This document shows, in pieces, positions 53,788 through 61,734 of a DNA stretch of 64,000 nucleotides (position 1 is its first letter; each line of letters opens with the position of its first letter). Where the stretch lies: contig DAINDE010000013.1 of NCBI GenBank assembly GCA_036732025.1, positions 1-64,000 on the forward strand, given 5' to 3'. The stretch comes from SSSZ01 sp036732025. GTDB taxonomy: Bacteria > Pseudomonadota > Gammaproteobacteria > Burkholderiales > Rhodocyclaceae. A program made the position numbers and the translations under genes. The notes under the pieces were generated by a model. The model worked only from the letters and a program-made list of their open reading frames with translations. It was not told where the DNA came from and ran no database searches.

Positions 53788-55071
53788 CTACATCATGCCC
53801 AGCGTCCTGGGCAGCCAGGTGGACATGGCCGGCCAGTAGGTGACGAGGCCGAGGAAGCAGAGCATGGAGAGCAGCCAGGGCCAGACCGCCACGGTCAGCT
53901 CGGTGATGCCCATCTTGGTGATGCCCGAGGCCACGTAGAGATTGAGGCCCACCGGCGGGTGGCACATGCCGACCTCCATGTTCACCACCATCAGGATGCC
54001 GAAGTGCACCGGGTCGATACCCAGCTTCACCGCCACCGGGAAGAGGATGGGGGCAAAGATCAGGACGATGGACGACGGCTCCATGAAGTTGCCGGCCAGC
54101 AGCAGGATGATATTGACTGCCAGCAGGAAGGTGATCACTCCCAGGCCATGGCCCAGCATCCAGTCGGCCAGGGCCTGGGGGATGTTCTCGTTGGTCATGA
54201 TGAAGGAGAAGAGCACGGCGTTGGTGATGATGTAGAGCAGCATCGCCGACATGTTGGCCGAGTTGAGCAGCACCTTCGGCACGTCCTTCAGGCCCATGTC
54301 CCGGTAAACGAACACCGCCACGACGAAGGCGTAGACCGCGCTCATGGCTGCTGCTTCGGTGGGGGTGATGATACCGGTGTAGATGCCGCCCATGACCACG
54401 ACGATGAGGAGCAGGCCCCACACCGACTTGGCGAAGGCGTCCCAACGCTCCGTCCAGGTAGCCTTGGGCTGGCGCGGGTAATCGAATTTCTTGGCCCGGT
54501 ACCAGGTGACGCCGCCCAGGGTGGCCGCCAGGGCGAGGCCGGGGATGACGCCGGCCATGAACAGCGCCCCCACCGAGGTGTTGGTGGCCACCGAGTACAT
54601 CACCATGACGATGGACGGCGGGATCAGGATGCCCAGGGCGCCGGAGGTGGAGATGACGCCGGCCCCGAAGCGGTTGGGGAAGCCCGCCTTGACCATGGCC
54701 GGCAGCAGGATGGAGCCGATGGCCACCACCGTCGCCGGGCTGGAGCCGGACACCGCCGCGAACAGGGCGCAGGCCAGCACGCCGGCGAGGCCGAGGCCGC
54801 CGTACCAGTGGCCGACCATGGAGGTGGCGAAGTTGATCATCCGCTTGGCCACCCCGCCATGGGTGAGGAAGTTGCCGGCCAGGATGAAGAACGGGATGGC
54901 CATGATCTCGAACTTCTCGATGCCGGTGAAGAGCTTCAGGGCCACCGACTCCAGGGGTACCTGGGTCATGGTGAACAGGAAGGTCAGCACGGTCAGGCCG
55001 AGGGAGATGGAAATGGGCATGCCGGTCAGCATGAGCACGGCCAGCAGGCCGAAAATCACCAGGGCGTTCAT
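53788..55071 (-). CDS. dctM: TRAP transporter large permease DctM
   Basis: 427-residue membrane protein with about 12 hydrophobic segments, the main channel subunit of a tripartite ATP-independent periplasmic transporter driven by an ion gradient. Recognisable blocks are GMPISISLGLTVLTF, FFILAGNFLTHGGVAKRMI and PPVGLNLYVASGIT, the last typical of DctM. It overlaps dctQ by 4 bp. The open frame upstream is Arg/Pro-rich and spurious. Uptake of C4-dicarboxylates is inferred from context. Confidence 0.93.
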   Translation of the reverse strand: MNALVIFGLLAVLMLTGMPISISLGLTVLTFLFTMTQVPLESVALKLFTGIEKFEIMAIPFFILAGNFLTHGGVAKRMINFATSMVGHWYGGLGLAGVLACALFAAVSGSSPATVVAIGSILLPAMVKAGFPNRFGAGVISTSGALGILIPPSIVMVMYSVATNTSVGALFMAGVIPGLALAATLGGVTWYRAKKFDYPRQPKATWTERWDAFAKSVWGLLLIVVVMGGIYTGIITPTEAAAMSAVYAFVVAVFVYRDMGLKDVPKVLLNSANMSAMLLYIITNAVLFSFIMTNENIPQALADWMLGHGLGVITFLLAVNIILLLAGNFMEPSSIVLIFAPILFPVAVKLGIDPVHFGILMVVNMEVGMCHPPVGLNLYVASGITKMGITELTVAVWPWLLSMLCFLGLVTYWPAMSTWLPRTLGMM

Positions 55072-55850
55072 TGCTGGCCTCCTTCTTCGTTCTTGCGGCG
55101 TTCGTCGCCCTGCCGGCGCTCGTCGCCCGCGGGGGTGCCGGTGGCGTCGTGGCGGCGGTCCTCGCCGCTGCGCCGTTCGCCGAGGATGGGGTGCTTGAGG
55201 TCGCGCATGTGCAGGTTGTCGTCCATGGAATAGACGTCCACATCCACCGGCGGCGTTTCCTCTTCCAGGCCGTCCACATGGCCGTGATCGTGATGGGGCA
55301 GTTCGCCGGTACGGACGAAGGCCAGGCAGACCTGCAGGAAGCGCAGGCACATCAGGGACGACCCCAGCGGGATGGCGCTATAGACGACCCAGGTGGGCCA
55401 TTCCAGGTCAGGGGTGATGGGCCCCTCGAAGAGATCTTCCCCCTGGATGCCGAAGAAATTGAAGATGGCGTAATGGGCGCCGTTTTCCCACACGAAGTGG
55501 GCGCCCAGGGTGGCGACGGTACCGGTGAACAGGGCACCGGCGAGCAGGCCGAAAATAATGAACTTGGTCCGGACGTTGTCGTCCAGCCGGTTGATGAGGA
55601 CATCGACGCCGACGTGGATGCCGGTGCGCACGCCGTAGGCTGCGCCGAACTTGGCCATCCAGACGAACATGATGATGCACAGTTCCTGGGCCCAGCTGAA
55701 ATTCAGGGTGAGCAGCCAGTCCTGCAGGCCGGGGATGTCGGCACTGGCCAGATAGCGGTGTGCCACCGCCACGAAGATGATGAGGGTCGCCGCTCCCATG
55801 AGGAAGGTGACCAGCAGTTCTTCGAGATGATTGAACGCCTTGTTGATCAT
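55068..55850 (-). CDS. dctQ: TRAP transporter small permease DctQ with long charged tail
   Basis: 260-residue protein with four transmembrane segments (about 14-32, 52-70, 95-115 and 150-172) of the DctQ family. It is longer than usual. Residues about 180-260 form a hydrophilic tail with His-rich (ELPHHDHGHVDG) and repeated Arg-rich segments (GERRSGEDRR, GDERRQGDERRKN) not expected in DctQ. ATG 55850 is chosen because GAGGG lies 5-9 bases upstream and MINKAFNHLEELLV is the family start. It lies 77 bp after dctP, across a strong hairpin. Confidence 0.88.
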   Translation of the reverse strand: MINKAFNHLEELLVTFLMGAATLIIFVAVAHRYLASADIPGLQDWLLTLNFSWAQELCIIMFVWMAKFGAAYGVRTGIHVGVDVLINRLDDNVRTKFIIFGLLAGALFTGTVATLGAHFVWENGAHYAIFNFFGIQGEDLFEGPITPDLEWPTWVVYSAIPLGSSLMCLRFLQVCLAFVRTGELPHHDHGHVDGLEEETPPVDVDVYSMDDNLHMRDLKHPILGERRSGEDRRHDATGTPAGDERRQGDERRKNEEGGQQ

Positions 55851-55882
55851 AGGACCCTCGCAACTCCACATGTTGGTGCGGA

Positions 55883-55905
55883 ACCCGCCGGTCGCGCCGG
55901 CGGGT
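55883..55905 (-). other. strong hairpin between dctP and dctQ
   Basis: ACCCGCCGG and CCGGCGGGT form a perfect 9-bp stem with a 5-nt loop in the dctP-dctQ spacer. On the minus strand no T-run follows, so it probably stabilises the dctP transcript or attenuates dctQM rather than ending transcription fully. Confidence 0.6.
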
Positions 55906-55927
55906 CCGTTTTATTGACTGGTGCCGA

Positions 55928-56932
55928 TCACAGGGTGTTGGTATCGAAACCGGTCTCCTTGTACACGCCCTGGATGATGTCCTTGCCGATGCGGGATTCC
56001 ATCTTCTGATGGACCGGCACCAGGGCCTTCTTGAAGGCCAGGCGCTCTTCCTTGGTGGGCACGTAGACCGCCGTCTTGCCGCTCTTCTTCACCGCCTCCA
56101 GATCATGGTCGTTCTGTTCCTTGGCGATCTTGTTGGCGTAGGCGGTGGCTTCCTTCATGGCCGTTTCCAGCTGGCCGCGGACGTCGGCGGGCAGGCCGTC
56201 CCAGAACTTCTTGTTGACGATGACCGCATAGCCCAGGTAGCCGTGGTCGGTGAGGGTCAGGTGCTTCTGCACCTCGTGCATCTTCTGGGTATAGAGGTTG
56301 GAGATGGGATTCTCGGTGCCATCCACGACGCCCGTCTGGAGGGCCTGGTAAACCTCGGAGAAGGCCATCACCTGCGGCAGGGCGCCGAGGGTGCGCATCT
56401 GCTCCTCGAGCACCTTGGAGGACTGGATGCGCATCTTCTTGCCCTTCAGGTCGGCCGGGGTCTTGATCGGGGTGTTGGCGGAAAAGGACTTGAAGCCGTT
56501 GTCCCAGAAGGCCAGGCCGCGGATGCCCTTGGGCTCCAGCTTGGTCAGCAGTTGCTGGCCGACGGGACCCTGGGTGACCTTGTGCAGCTCGTTGTAGTCG
56601 TCAAAGATGTAGGGCAGGTCGAAGACCTCGAATTCCTTGACGCCCAGGGGGCCGAACTTGGCCAGGGAGGGGGCCAGCATCTGCACGGCGCCGAGCTGCA
56701 GGGCCTCCATCTCCTCCTTGTCCTTATAGAGGGTGGAGTTGGCGTAGACCTCGACCTTGACCTTGCCCTTGGTCAGCTCTTCCGCCTTCTTGGCGAAGAA
56801 ATTGGCGGCCAGGCCCTTAGGGGTGTCCTGGGCCACCACGTGGCTGAACTTGATCACGATGGGCTGCTGGGCGAGGGCAGCGAAGGACAGGGCACCGAAA
56901 ACCAGCCCCATCAACAGTTTGGATACCTTCAT
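55928..56932 (-). CDS. dctP: TRAP transporter substrate-binding protein DctP
   Basis: 334-residue periplasmic binding protein (MKVSKLLMGLVFGALSFAAL signal peptide) that captures C4-dicarboxylates such as malate, succinate or fumarate for DctQM. The DctP family region with the conserved arginine (GKKMRIQSSKVLEEQMRTLG) and the VVDGTENPISNLY motif are present. Two ATG codons (56938, 56932) follow a perfect GGAGG. The second is better spaced (8 nt), so it is preferred. The exact substrate is inferred from the neighbouring dctSR and dctA. Confidence 0.93.
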   Translation of the reverse strand: MKVSKLLMGLVFGALSFAALAQQPIVIKFSHVVAQDTPKGLAANFFAKKAEELTKGKVKVEVYANSTLYKDKEEMEALQLGAVQMLAPSLAKFGPLGVKEFEVFDLPYIFDDYNELHKVTQGPVGQQLLTKLEPKGIRGLAFWDNGFKSFSANTPIKTPADLKGKKMRIQSSKVLEEQMRTLGALPQVMAFSEVYQALQTGVVDGTENPISNLYTQKMHEVQKHLTLTDHGYLGYAVIVNKKFWDGLPADVRGQLETAMKEATAYANKIAKEQNDHDLEAVKKSGKTAVYVPTKEERLAFKKALVPVHQKMESRIGKDIIQGVYKETGFDTNTL

Positions 56933-57017
56933 CTTCATCTCCTCCGGAAATAGACAATCTGGGGCCGTTACACGACGGCCTGGTTGAAGTATTACGAATT
57001 AGTTAACCGGCCTCTAT

Positions 57018-57031
57018 TGTGGAAATCCACA
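57018..57031. promoter_or_regulatory. DctR-like operator upstream of dctP
   Basis: Perfect 14-bp palindrome TGTGGAAATCCACA about 86 bp upstream of dctP. The same TTGTGG/CCACAA words occur in the dctA-dctS intergenic region (58502-58538), pointing to a shared regulator. Confidence 0.6.
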
Positions 57032-57033
57032 TG

Positions 57034-57056
57034 AAAACCGCCGGCCAGGCCGGCGG
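57034..57056 (-). terminator. rho-independent terminator after dctA
   Basis: On the minus strand, CCGCCGGC and GCCGGCGG form an 8-bp stem with a 3-nt loop, followed by TTTT, about 21 bp after the dctA stop. Confidence 0.8.
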
Positions 57057-57077
57057 CATCCGGGAAACCGCGCCCGT

Positions 57078-58427
57078 TCAGTGGTGGGAAACCAGGGGCC
57101 GGGGGGCATGGGGGATGGGGGGCGCCGCGGCGTCGTCGAGAACCAGTTCGGGGCGCTCGGCCTCATCGGCGGTCTCCCCGTCGAGGACGGCCTGCAGCTT
57201 GTCGCTGTCGAGGGCCTTGCACCACTTGGCCACCACCAGGGTGGCGACGCTGTTGCCGACGAAGTTGGTCAGGGCCCGGGCTTCCGACATGAAGCGGTCG
57301 ATACCGAGGATGAGCGCCAGGCCCGCCACCGGCACCGTGCCCACCGCCGACAGGGTGGCGGCGAGGACGATGAAGCCGCTGCCGGTGACGCCGGCGGCGC
57401 CCTTGGAGGTAAGCAGCAGGATGACCAGCAGGGTGATCTGGTGCTCCAGGTCGAGGGGCGTGTTGGTGGCCTGGGCGATGAACACGGCGGCCATGGTCAG
57501 GTAGATGGAAGTGCCGTCCAGGTTGAAGGAATAGCCGGTGGGTACCACCAGCCCGACCACCGATTTCTCGGCGCCGGCATTTTCCATCTTGGCCATCAGC
57601 CGCGGCAGGGCCGACTCGGAAGACGACGTGCCGAGCACCAGGAACAACTCTTCCTTGATGTACTTGATCAGCTTCCAGATGCTGAATCCGTGGGCGGCGG
57701 CAATGCTGCCCAGCACCCCGAAGACGAAGATGAGGCAGGTCAGGTAGAAGGCCCCCATCAGGCTGGCCAGTTGGGCGAGGCTGCCGACGCCGTGCTTGCC
57801 GATGGTGTAGGCCATGGCCCCGAAGGCGCCGATGGGCGCCACCTTCATGATGACGCCGACGATGCCGAAGAGGACGTGGGACAGCTTCTCGATCAGATCG
57901 AAGACCGGCTTGCCCCGTTCGCCGAAGGCATGCATGGCGTAGCCGAAGAGGATGGAGAAGAACAGCACCTGCAGCATGTCGCCCTTGGCGAAGGCATCCA
58001 CCACGCTGGTGGGGATGATGTTCATCAGGAAATCCACCGTCGACTGCATCTGCCCCGGCTGGGCGTACTTGGCGATGCCCCTGGTGTCGAGGGTGGCGGC
58101 ATCGACGTTCATGCCGGCGCCCGGTTGCCAGACATTGACGACGCAGAGCCCGATGATGAGGGCGATGGTGCTGACCACCTCGAAGTAGAGCACGGCGTAG
58201 CCACCGGTCTTGCCCACCTTCTTCATATCCTCCATGCCGGCGATGCCGACGACGATGGTGCAGAAGATGATGGGGGCGATGATCATCTTGATCAGCTTGA
58301 TGAAGCCGTCCCCCAACGGCTTCATCGCCGCTCCGGTCTCGGGGTAGAAGTGCCCCAGGGCCACGCCGATGGCGATGGCCACCAGCACCTGGAAATAGAG
58401 ACTCTTGAAGACTTTCCTGCCTGCCAT
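57078..58427 (-). CDS. dctA: C4-dicarboxylate:cation symporter DctA
   Basis: 449-residue sodium/proton-dicarboxylate symporter of the DAACS/GltP family, importing succinate, fumarate and malate. MAGRKVFKSLYFQVLVAIAI starts the family consensus, and the serine-rich re-entrant loop (LGTSSSESALPRL), the TGYSFNLDGTSIYLT motif and NFVGNSVATLVVAKW are all present. The frame is open upstream to 58946, but ATG 58427 is the natural start. It is divergent from dctS, with a DctR-like operator between. A second uptake route (dctPQM) is adjacent. Confidence 0.95.
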   Translation of the reverse strand: MAGRKVFKSLYFQVLVAIAIGVALGHFYPETGAAMKPLGDGFIKLIKMIIAPIIFCTIVVGIAGMEDMKKVGKTGGYAVLYFEVVSTIALIIGLCVVNVWQPGAGMNVDAATLDTRGIAKYAQPGQMQSTVDFLMNIIPTSVVDAFAKGDMLQVLFFSILFGYAMHAFGERGKPVFDLIEKLSHVLFGIVGVIMKVAPIGAFGAMAYTIGKHGVGSLAQLASLMGAFYLTCLIFVFGVLGSIAAAHGFSIWKLIKYIKEELFLVLGTSSSESALPRLMAKMENAGAEKSVVGLVVPTGYSFNLDGTSIYLTMAAVFIAQATNTPLDLEHQITLLVILLLTSKGAAGVTGSGFIVLAATLSAVGTVPVAGLALILGIDRFMSEARALTNFVGNSVATLVVAKWCKALDSDKLQAVLDGETADEAERPELVLDDAAAPPIPHAPRPLVSHH

Positions 58428-58501
58428 GTCTGCCTCGCTCGCAATGGACTGCCCGGACAATCGGGCGTGGGCGGCAGTATGGCCAGCAGGTCCCGGGGCC
58501 A

Positions 58502-58538
58502 CCATTGTGGATATCCGACTCGTGGAAACCCACAATGG
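58502..58538. promoter_or_regulatory. DctR-like operator between dctA and dctS
   Basis: Perfect 9-bp inverted repeat CCATTGTGG (58502-58510) and CCACAATGG (58530-58538), with an internal CGTGGAAACC. It shares the TTGTGG/CCACAA words with 57018-57031 and sits between the two divergent genes, so it could control both. Confidence 0.6.
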
Positions 58539-58572
58539 CGGGCGGGGTAAAACCGTGGTGTAACATCGCTCC

Positions 58573-60558
58573 ATGTCTTCCCCCCCCAAACTCCCGTCGG
58601 TGAATAGCAAGCGGGTGGGCTGGCTTCTGGCCCTGCCCAAGTTCGGCATCGTGCTGCTCCTGGTGGCCGTGCTGAGCCTTCTCTGGCTCCTGCACCGGAA
58701 CGAGGTGGAAGAGGAGCGCTCCGCCCTCATCAAGGACGTCCTGTGGCTGGAACAGAACCTGCGCTTCCACCTGAACGGCGTCGAGGAACAACTGCAGCAG
58801 CTGGCCGTGGACCTGGGCGAGCAGGCCGACGGCCGCAAGCTGTTCCGCCTGCGCGCCGGCAACCTGCTGCGCAACAACCCCGACGTCAAGCAGATCCTCT
58901 GGCTGGACGAGCGCTGGACCCCCGTCGCAGCGCTGCCCGGCGCCACGCTGCCCGACCAGGAGCTGGAAGCCTTCGGCCCGTCGGTGCTGCAGAAGGCCTA
59001 CGAAATCGCCGCCCGCCTGGGCAAACGGACCTACAGCGAAACCTTCCTGGTCGCCGGCAACCAGGCCTATTTCGCCGTGGTCGTCCCGGTTTATGCCGAA
59101 AGCCGCTTTTCCGGGGTCCTCGTCGGCGTCTATCCCGTCGGCGCCCTCCTCGACCAGCAGGTTCCCTGGTGGTTCACCGAGAAATACCAGGTGGTGGTGG
59201 TCGACGACAACGAAGTCCAGTACGGCGCCAAATCGAAGATCCAGGGCACTCCCAACCAGAGCTACGAAATTCCCTTCGATCCCCCAGGTTATGGCCTCAA
59301 GCTTCGGGTCACCAGCTACCAGAGCTCGGCCAACCCCCTGCAGCGCATACTCGCCGCCGCCATCGTCGTCCTGGCGGCGGGCGTCTTCTGGTCCCTGTGG
59401 GCGGTGCGCGACCTCATGCAGAAGCGCTCCCGGGCCGAAGAAGCCCTGCGCTCGGAGCACGCCTTCCGCAAGGCCATGGAGGACTCCCTCACCGTCGGCA
59501 TGCGGGCCCGGGACCTTTCCGGCCGCATCATCTACGTCAACCCCGCCTTCTGCCGCATGACGGGATTCTCCGAGGACGACCTGGTCGGCGCCACCCCGCC
59601 CATGCCCTACTGGCCGCCGGAGCTGATCGAGGAAACCTACGCCGTCCACCGCGCCGTCATGGCCGGGGAAGCGCCCCCGGACGGCTTCGAGATCACCCTC
59701 ATGCGCAAGAACGGCGAGCGCTTCCACGCCCTCATCTACGAAGCCCCCCTCATCGACGGCAACGGCCAGCACACCGGCTGGATGGGATCGGTCCTCGACG
59801 TCACCGAAAGAAAGCGTGCTGAAGAAATGGCCCGCCAGCAGCAGGAACAGCTCCAGTTCACCGCCCGCCTGGTAACCATGGGTGAGATGGCCTCCACCCT
59901 GGCCCACGAACTCAACCAGCCCCTGGCCGCCATCGCCAGCTACAACACCGGCTGCCTCAACCTCCTGGAGCACGGCGGCCTCGATCCCGCCGATCTGCGC
60001 CAGGCCCTGGAGAAGGTCGGCGTCCAGGCCCAGCGGGCGGGACGCATCATCCGCCGGGTCCATGACTTCGTCAGGAAGAGCGAACCCAAGCGCGCCCCCT
60101 GCCAGGTGGCAGAAGTCATCGACGACTGCCTCGGCTTCATCGAGGCCGACGCCAGGAAGCGCCAGGTCCACCTCGAACGGCATGTCGGCGACCTTCCCCC
60201 CGTGCTGGCCGACCGCCTGATGCTGGAACAGGTGCTCCTCAACCTGATCCGCAACGGCATGGACGCCATGGCCGAGACCGCGCCCGAACACCGGCTGCTC
60301 TCCGTTTCCGCCGTCGCCGACGGGAGCGAAATCGTCGTCCGCGTCGCCGACCAGGGCTGCGGCATTCCCCCGGAAGTCGCCAGCAAGCTGTTCACCGCCT
60401 TCTTCACCACCAAGGCCGAAGGCATGGGGGTCGGCCTGTCCATCTGCCGCTCCATCGTCGAATTCCACCGGGGCCGCCTGTGGGCCGACGCCAACCCGGA
60501 TTCCGCCACCGGCAGCGGCACCCTGTTCACCTTCACCCTGCCCCTGGAGGCTCCATGA
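58573..60558 (+). CDS. dctS: C4-dicarboxylate sensor histidine kinase DctS
   Basis: 661-residue membrane kinase. TM1 (about 17-40), a periplasmic sensor (about 41-255), TM2 (about 256-276), a PAS domain (about 290-415), HisKA with phospho-acceptor H445 in LAHELNQPLAAIASY, and HATPase (about 535-655, with NLIRNGMDAM, DQGCGIP and GMGVGLSICRSIV) follow in order. The FixL/DctS subgroup is indicated by these motifs and by the FixJ-type partner. It should sense external dicarboxylates and phosphorylate the regulator encoded by the overlapping next gene. Confidence 0.92.
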   Translation: MSSPPKLPSVNSKRVGWLLALPKFGIVLLLVAVLSLLWLLHRNEVEEERSALIKDVLWLEQNLRFHLNGVEEQLQQLAVDLGEQADGRKLFRLRAGNLLRNNPDVKQILWLDERWTPVAALPGATLPDQELEAFGPSVLQKAYEIAARLGKRTYSETFLVAGNQAYFAVVVPVYAESRFSGVLVGVYPVGALLDQQVPWWFTEKYQVVVVDDNEVQYGAKSKIQGTPNQSYEIPFDPPGYGLKLRVTSYQSSANPLQRILAAAIVVLAAGVFWSLWAVRDLMQKRSRAEEALRSEHAFRKAMEDSLTVGMRARDLSGRIIYVNPAFCRMTGFSEDDLVGATPPMPYWPPELIEETYAVHRAVMAGEAPPDGFEITLMRKNGERFHALIYEAPLIDGNGQHTGWMGSVLDVTERKRAEEMARQQQEQLQFTARLVTMGEMASTLAHELNQPLAAIASYNTGCLNLLEHGGLDPADLRQALEKVGVQAQRAGRIIRRVHDFVRKSEPKRAPCQVAEVIDDCLGFIEADARKRQVHLERHVGDLPPVLADRLMLEQVLLNLIRNGMDAMAETAPEHRLLSVSAVADGSEIVVRVADQGCGIPPEVASKLFTAFFTTKAEGMGVGLSICRSIVEFHRGRLWADANPDSATGSGTLFTFTLPLEAP

Positions 60559-61157
60559 CCACGCCCCTCGCCCATCTGGTCGACGACGACGAGGCCATCC
60601 GCGACGCCATCGCCTGGCTGCTCAAGTCCCGCGGCATCCCCAACACCGCCTACGCCGACGCCGAGTCCTTCCTCGCCGCCTGGACGCCGCAACTGGCCGG
60701 CTGCCTCGTCCTCGACATGCGCATGCCCGGCATGAGCGGCCTGGACCTCTTCGACGCCCTGCAGGGCAAGGGATCGAGACTGCCGGTCATCTTCCTCACC
60801 GGCCACGGCGACGTACCCCTGGCGGTGGGCGCCCTCAAGAAAGGCGCCTTCGACTTCTTCGAAAAACCCTTCAACGACAACGAACTGGCCAACCGCGTCC
60901 AGGAAGCCATGGAGCACGACGCCCACCAGCGGGAAGCCAGCGCCAGCGCCGATTCGGTCAACCACCGCCTGGCCTCCCTCACCACCCGTGAGCGCCAGAT
61001 CATGGAACTGGTGCTCGCCGGCAAGTTCAACAAGGTCATCGCCGACGAACTCAACATCAGCATGCGCACCGTCGAAGTCCATCGCGCCAATCTTTTCGAC
61101 AAGATGGGCGTGAAAACGGCCGTCGAACTTGCCAACCTGCTCAAGCCCGGACGCTGA
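60555..61157 (+). CDS. dctR: response regulator DctR (FixJ/LuxR type)
   Basis: 200-residue regulator with a receiver domain (phospho-acceptor D54 in VLDMRMPGMSG, conserved K in FFEKPF) and a C-terminal LuxR-type HTH (LTTRERQIMELVLAGKFNKV, ISMRTVEVHRANLFDKMGVK). In Rhodobacter, DctS/DctR of this type activates dctPQM, and the same control is likely here through the TTGTGG-type palindromes. ATG 60555 overlaps the dctS stop by 4 bp. The frame further upstream belongs to dctS in another phase. Confidence 0.92.
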   Translation: MTTPLAHLVDDDEAIRDAIAWLLKSRGIPNTAYADAESFLAAWTPQLAGCLVLDMRMPGMSGLDLFDALQGKGSRLPVIFLTGHGDVPLAVGALKKGAFDFFEKPFNDNELANRVQEAMEHDAHQREASASADSVNHRLASLTTRERQIMELVLAGKFNKVIADELNISMRTVEVHRANLFDKMGVKTAVELANLLKPGR

Positions 61158-61283
61158 CCCCCTCGGGGCGCTGGCCCTTCCCTCCCTGCCGCTTTTTCGC
61201 TAGCATTCTCCGACACACACCTGCCGCCACTGCGGCGCGCACCACTTTCATCCGCATATTTCCCCCCATTTCACGAGGCATCC

Positions 61284-61610
61284 ATGAGCGAGCACATCCA
61301 TTACGTCACCGACGACACCTTCGAATCCGAGGTGCTGCAATCGCAGCAGCCGGTTCTGGTCGACTACTGGGCCGAATGGTGCGGCCCCTGCAAGATGATC
61401 GCCCCCATCCTCGACGAAGTGGCCGCCGAATACGCCGGCAAGCTCAAGGTCGCCAAGCTCAACATCGACGACAACCAGGCCACCCCTGCCAAGTTCGGCA
61501 TCCGCGGCATCCCGACCCTCATGCTGTTCAAGAACGGCAACGTCGAAGCCACCAAGGTCGGCGCCCTCTCCAAGTCCCAGCTCGCTGCCTTCATTGACAG
61601 CAACCTGTAA
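61284..61610 (+). CDS. trxA: thioredoxin 1
   Basis: 108-residue cytosolic thioredoxin, a general protein disulfide reductase. WCGPC lies at residues 32-36 (C33, C36), and the cis-proline loop is RGIPTLMLFKNG. It lies upstream of rho, the conserved trxA-rho pair of proteobacteria. ACGAGGC upstream gives a weak ribosome site. Confidence 0.97.
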   Translation: MSEHIHYVTDDTFESEVLQSQQPVLVDYWAEWCGPCKMIAPILDEVAAEYAGKLKVAKLNIDDNQATPAKFGIRGIPTLMLFKNGNVEATKVGALSKSQLAAFIDSNL

Positions 61611-61624
61611 TCGCCGTACCCTGC

Positions 61625-61657
61625 GAGCCTGAACGCGCGTTCTGCGCCTTCAGGCTC
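61625..61657 (+). terminator. hairpin in the trxA-rho spacer
   Basis: GAGCCTGAA and TTCAGGCTC form a perfect 9-bp stem, with further GCGC pairing inside. No T-run follows, so it may be a leaky terminator, a stabiliser or part of the rho leader that controls rho synthesis. Confidence 0.5.
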
Positions 61658-61734
61658 CCATCCCCCCTTCAAAACAATCTGCGCCCCCGGGCCACCCGGC
61701 CCCACCCCTTTCCGGGGCGCCACGCATACCCATA

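Noticed and set aside
57163..60468. 1101-codon minus-strand open frame through dctA and dctS
   Set aside because: It runs partly antisense to dctS and partly out of phase with dctA, with no plausible protein sequence.
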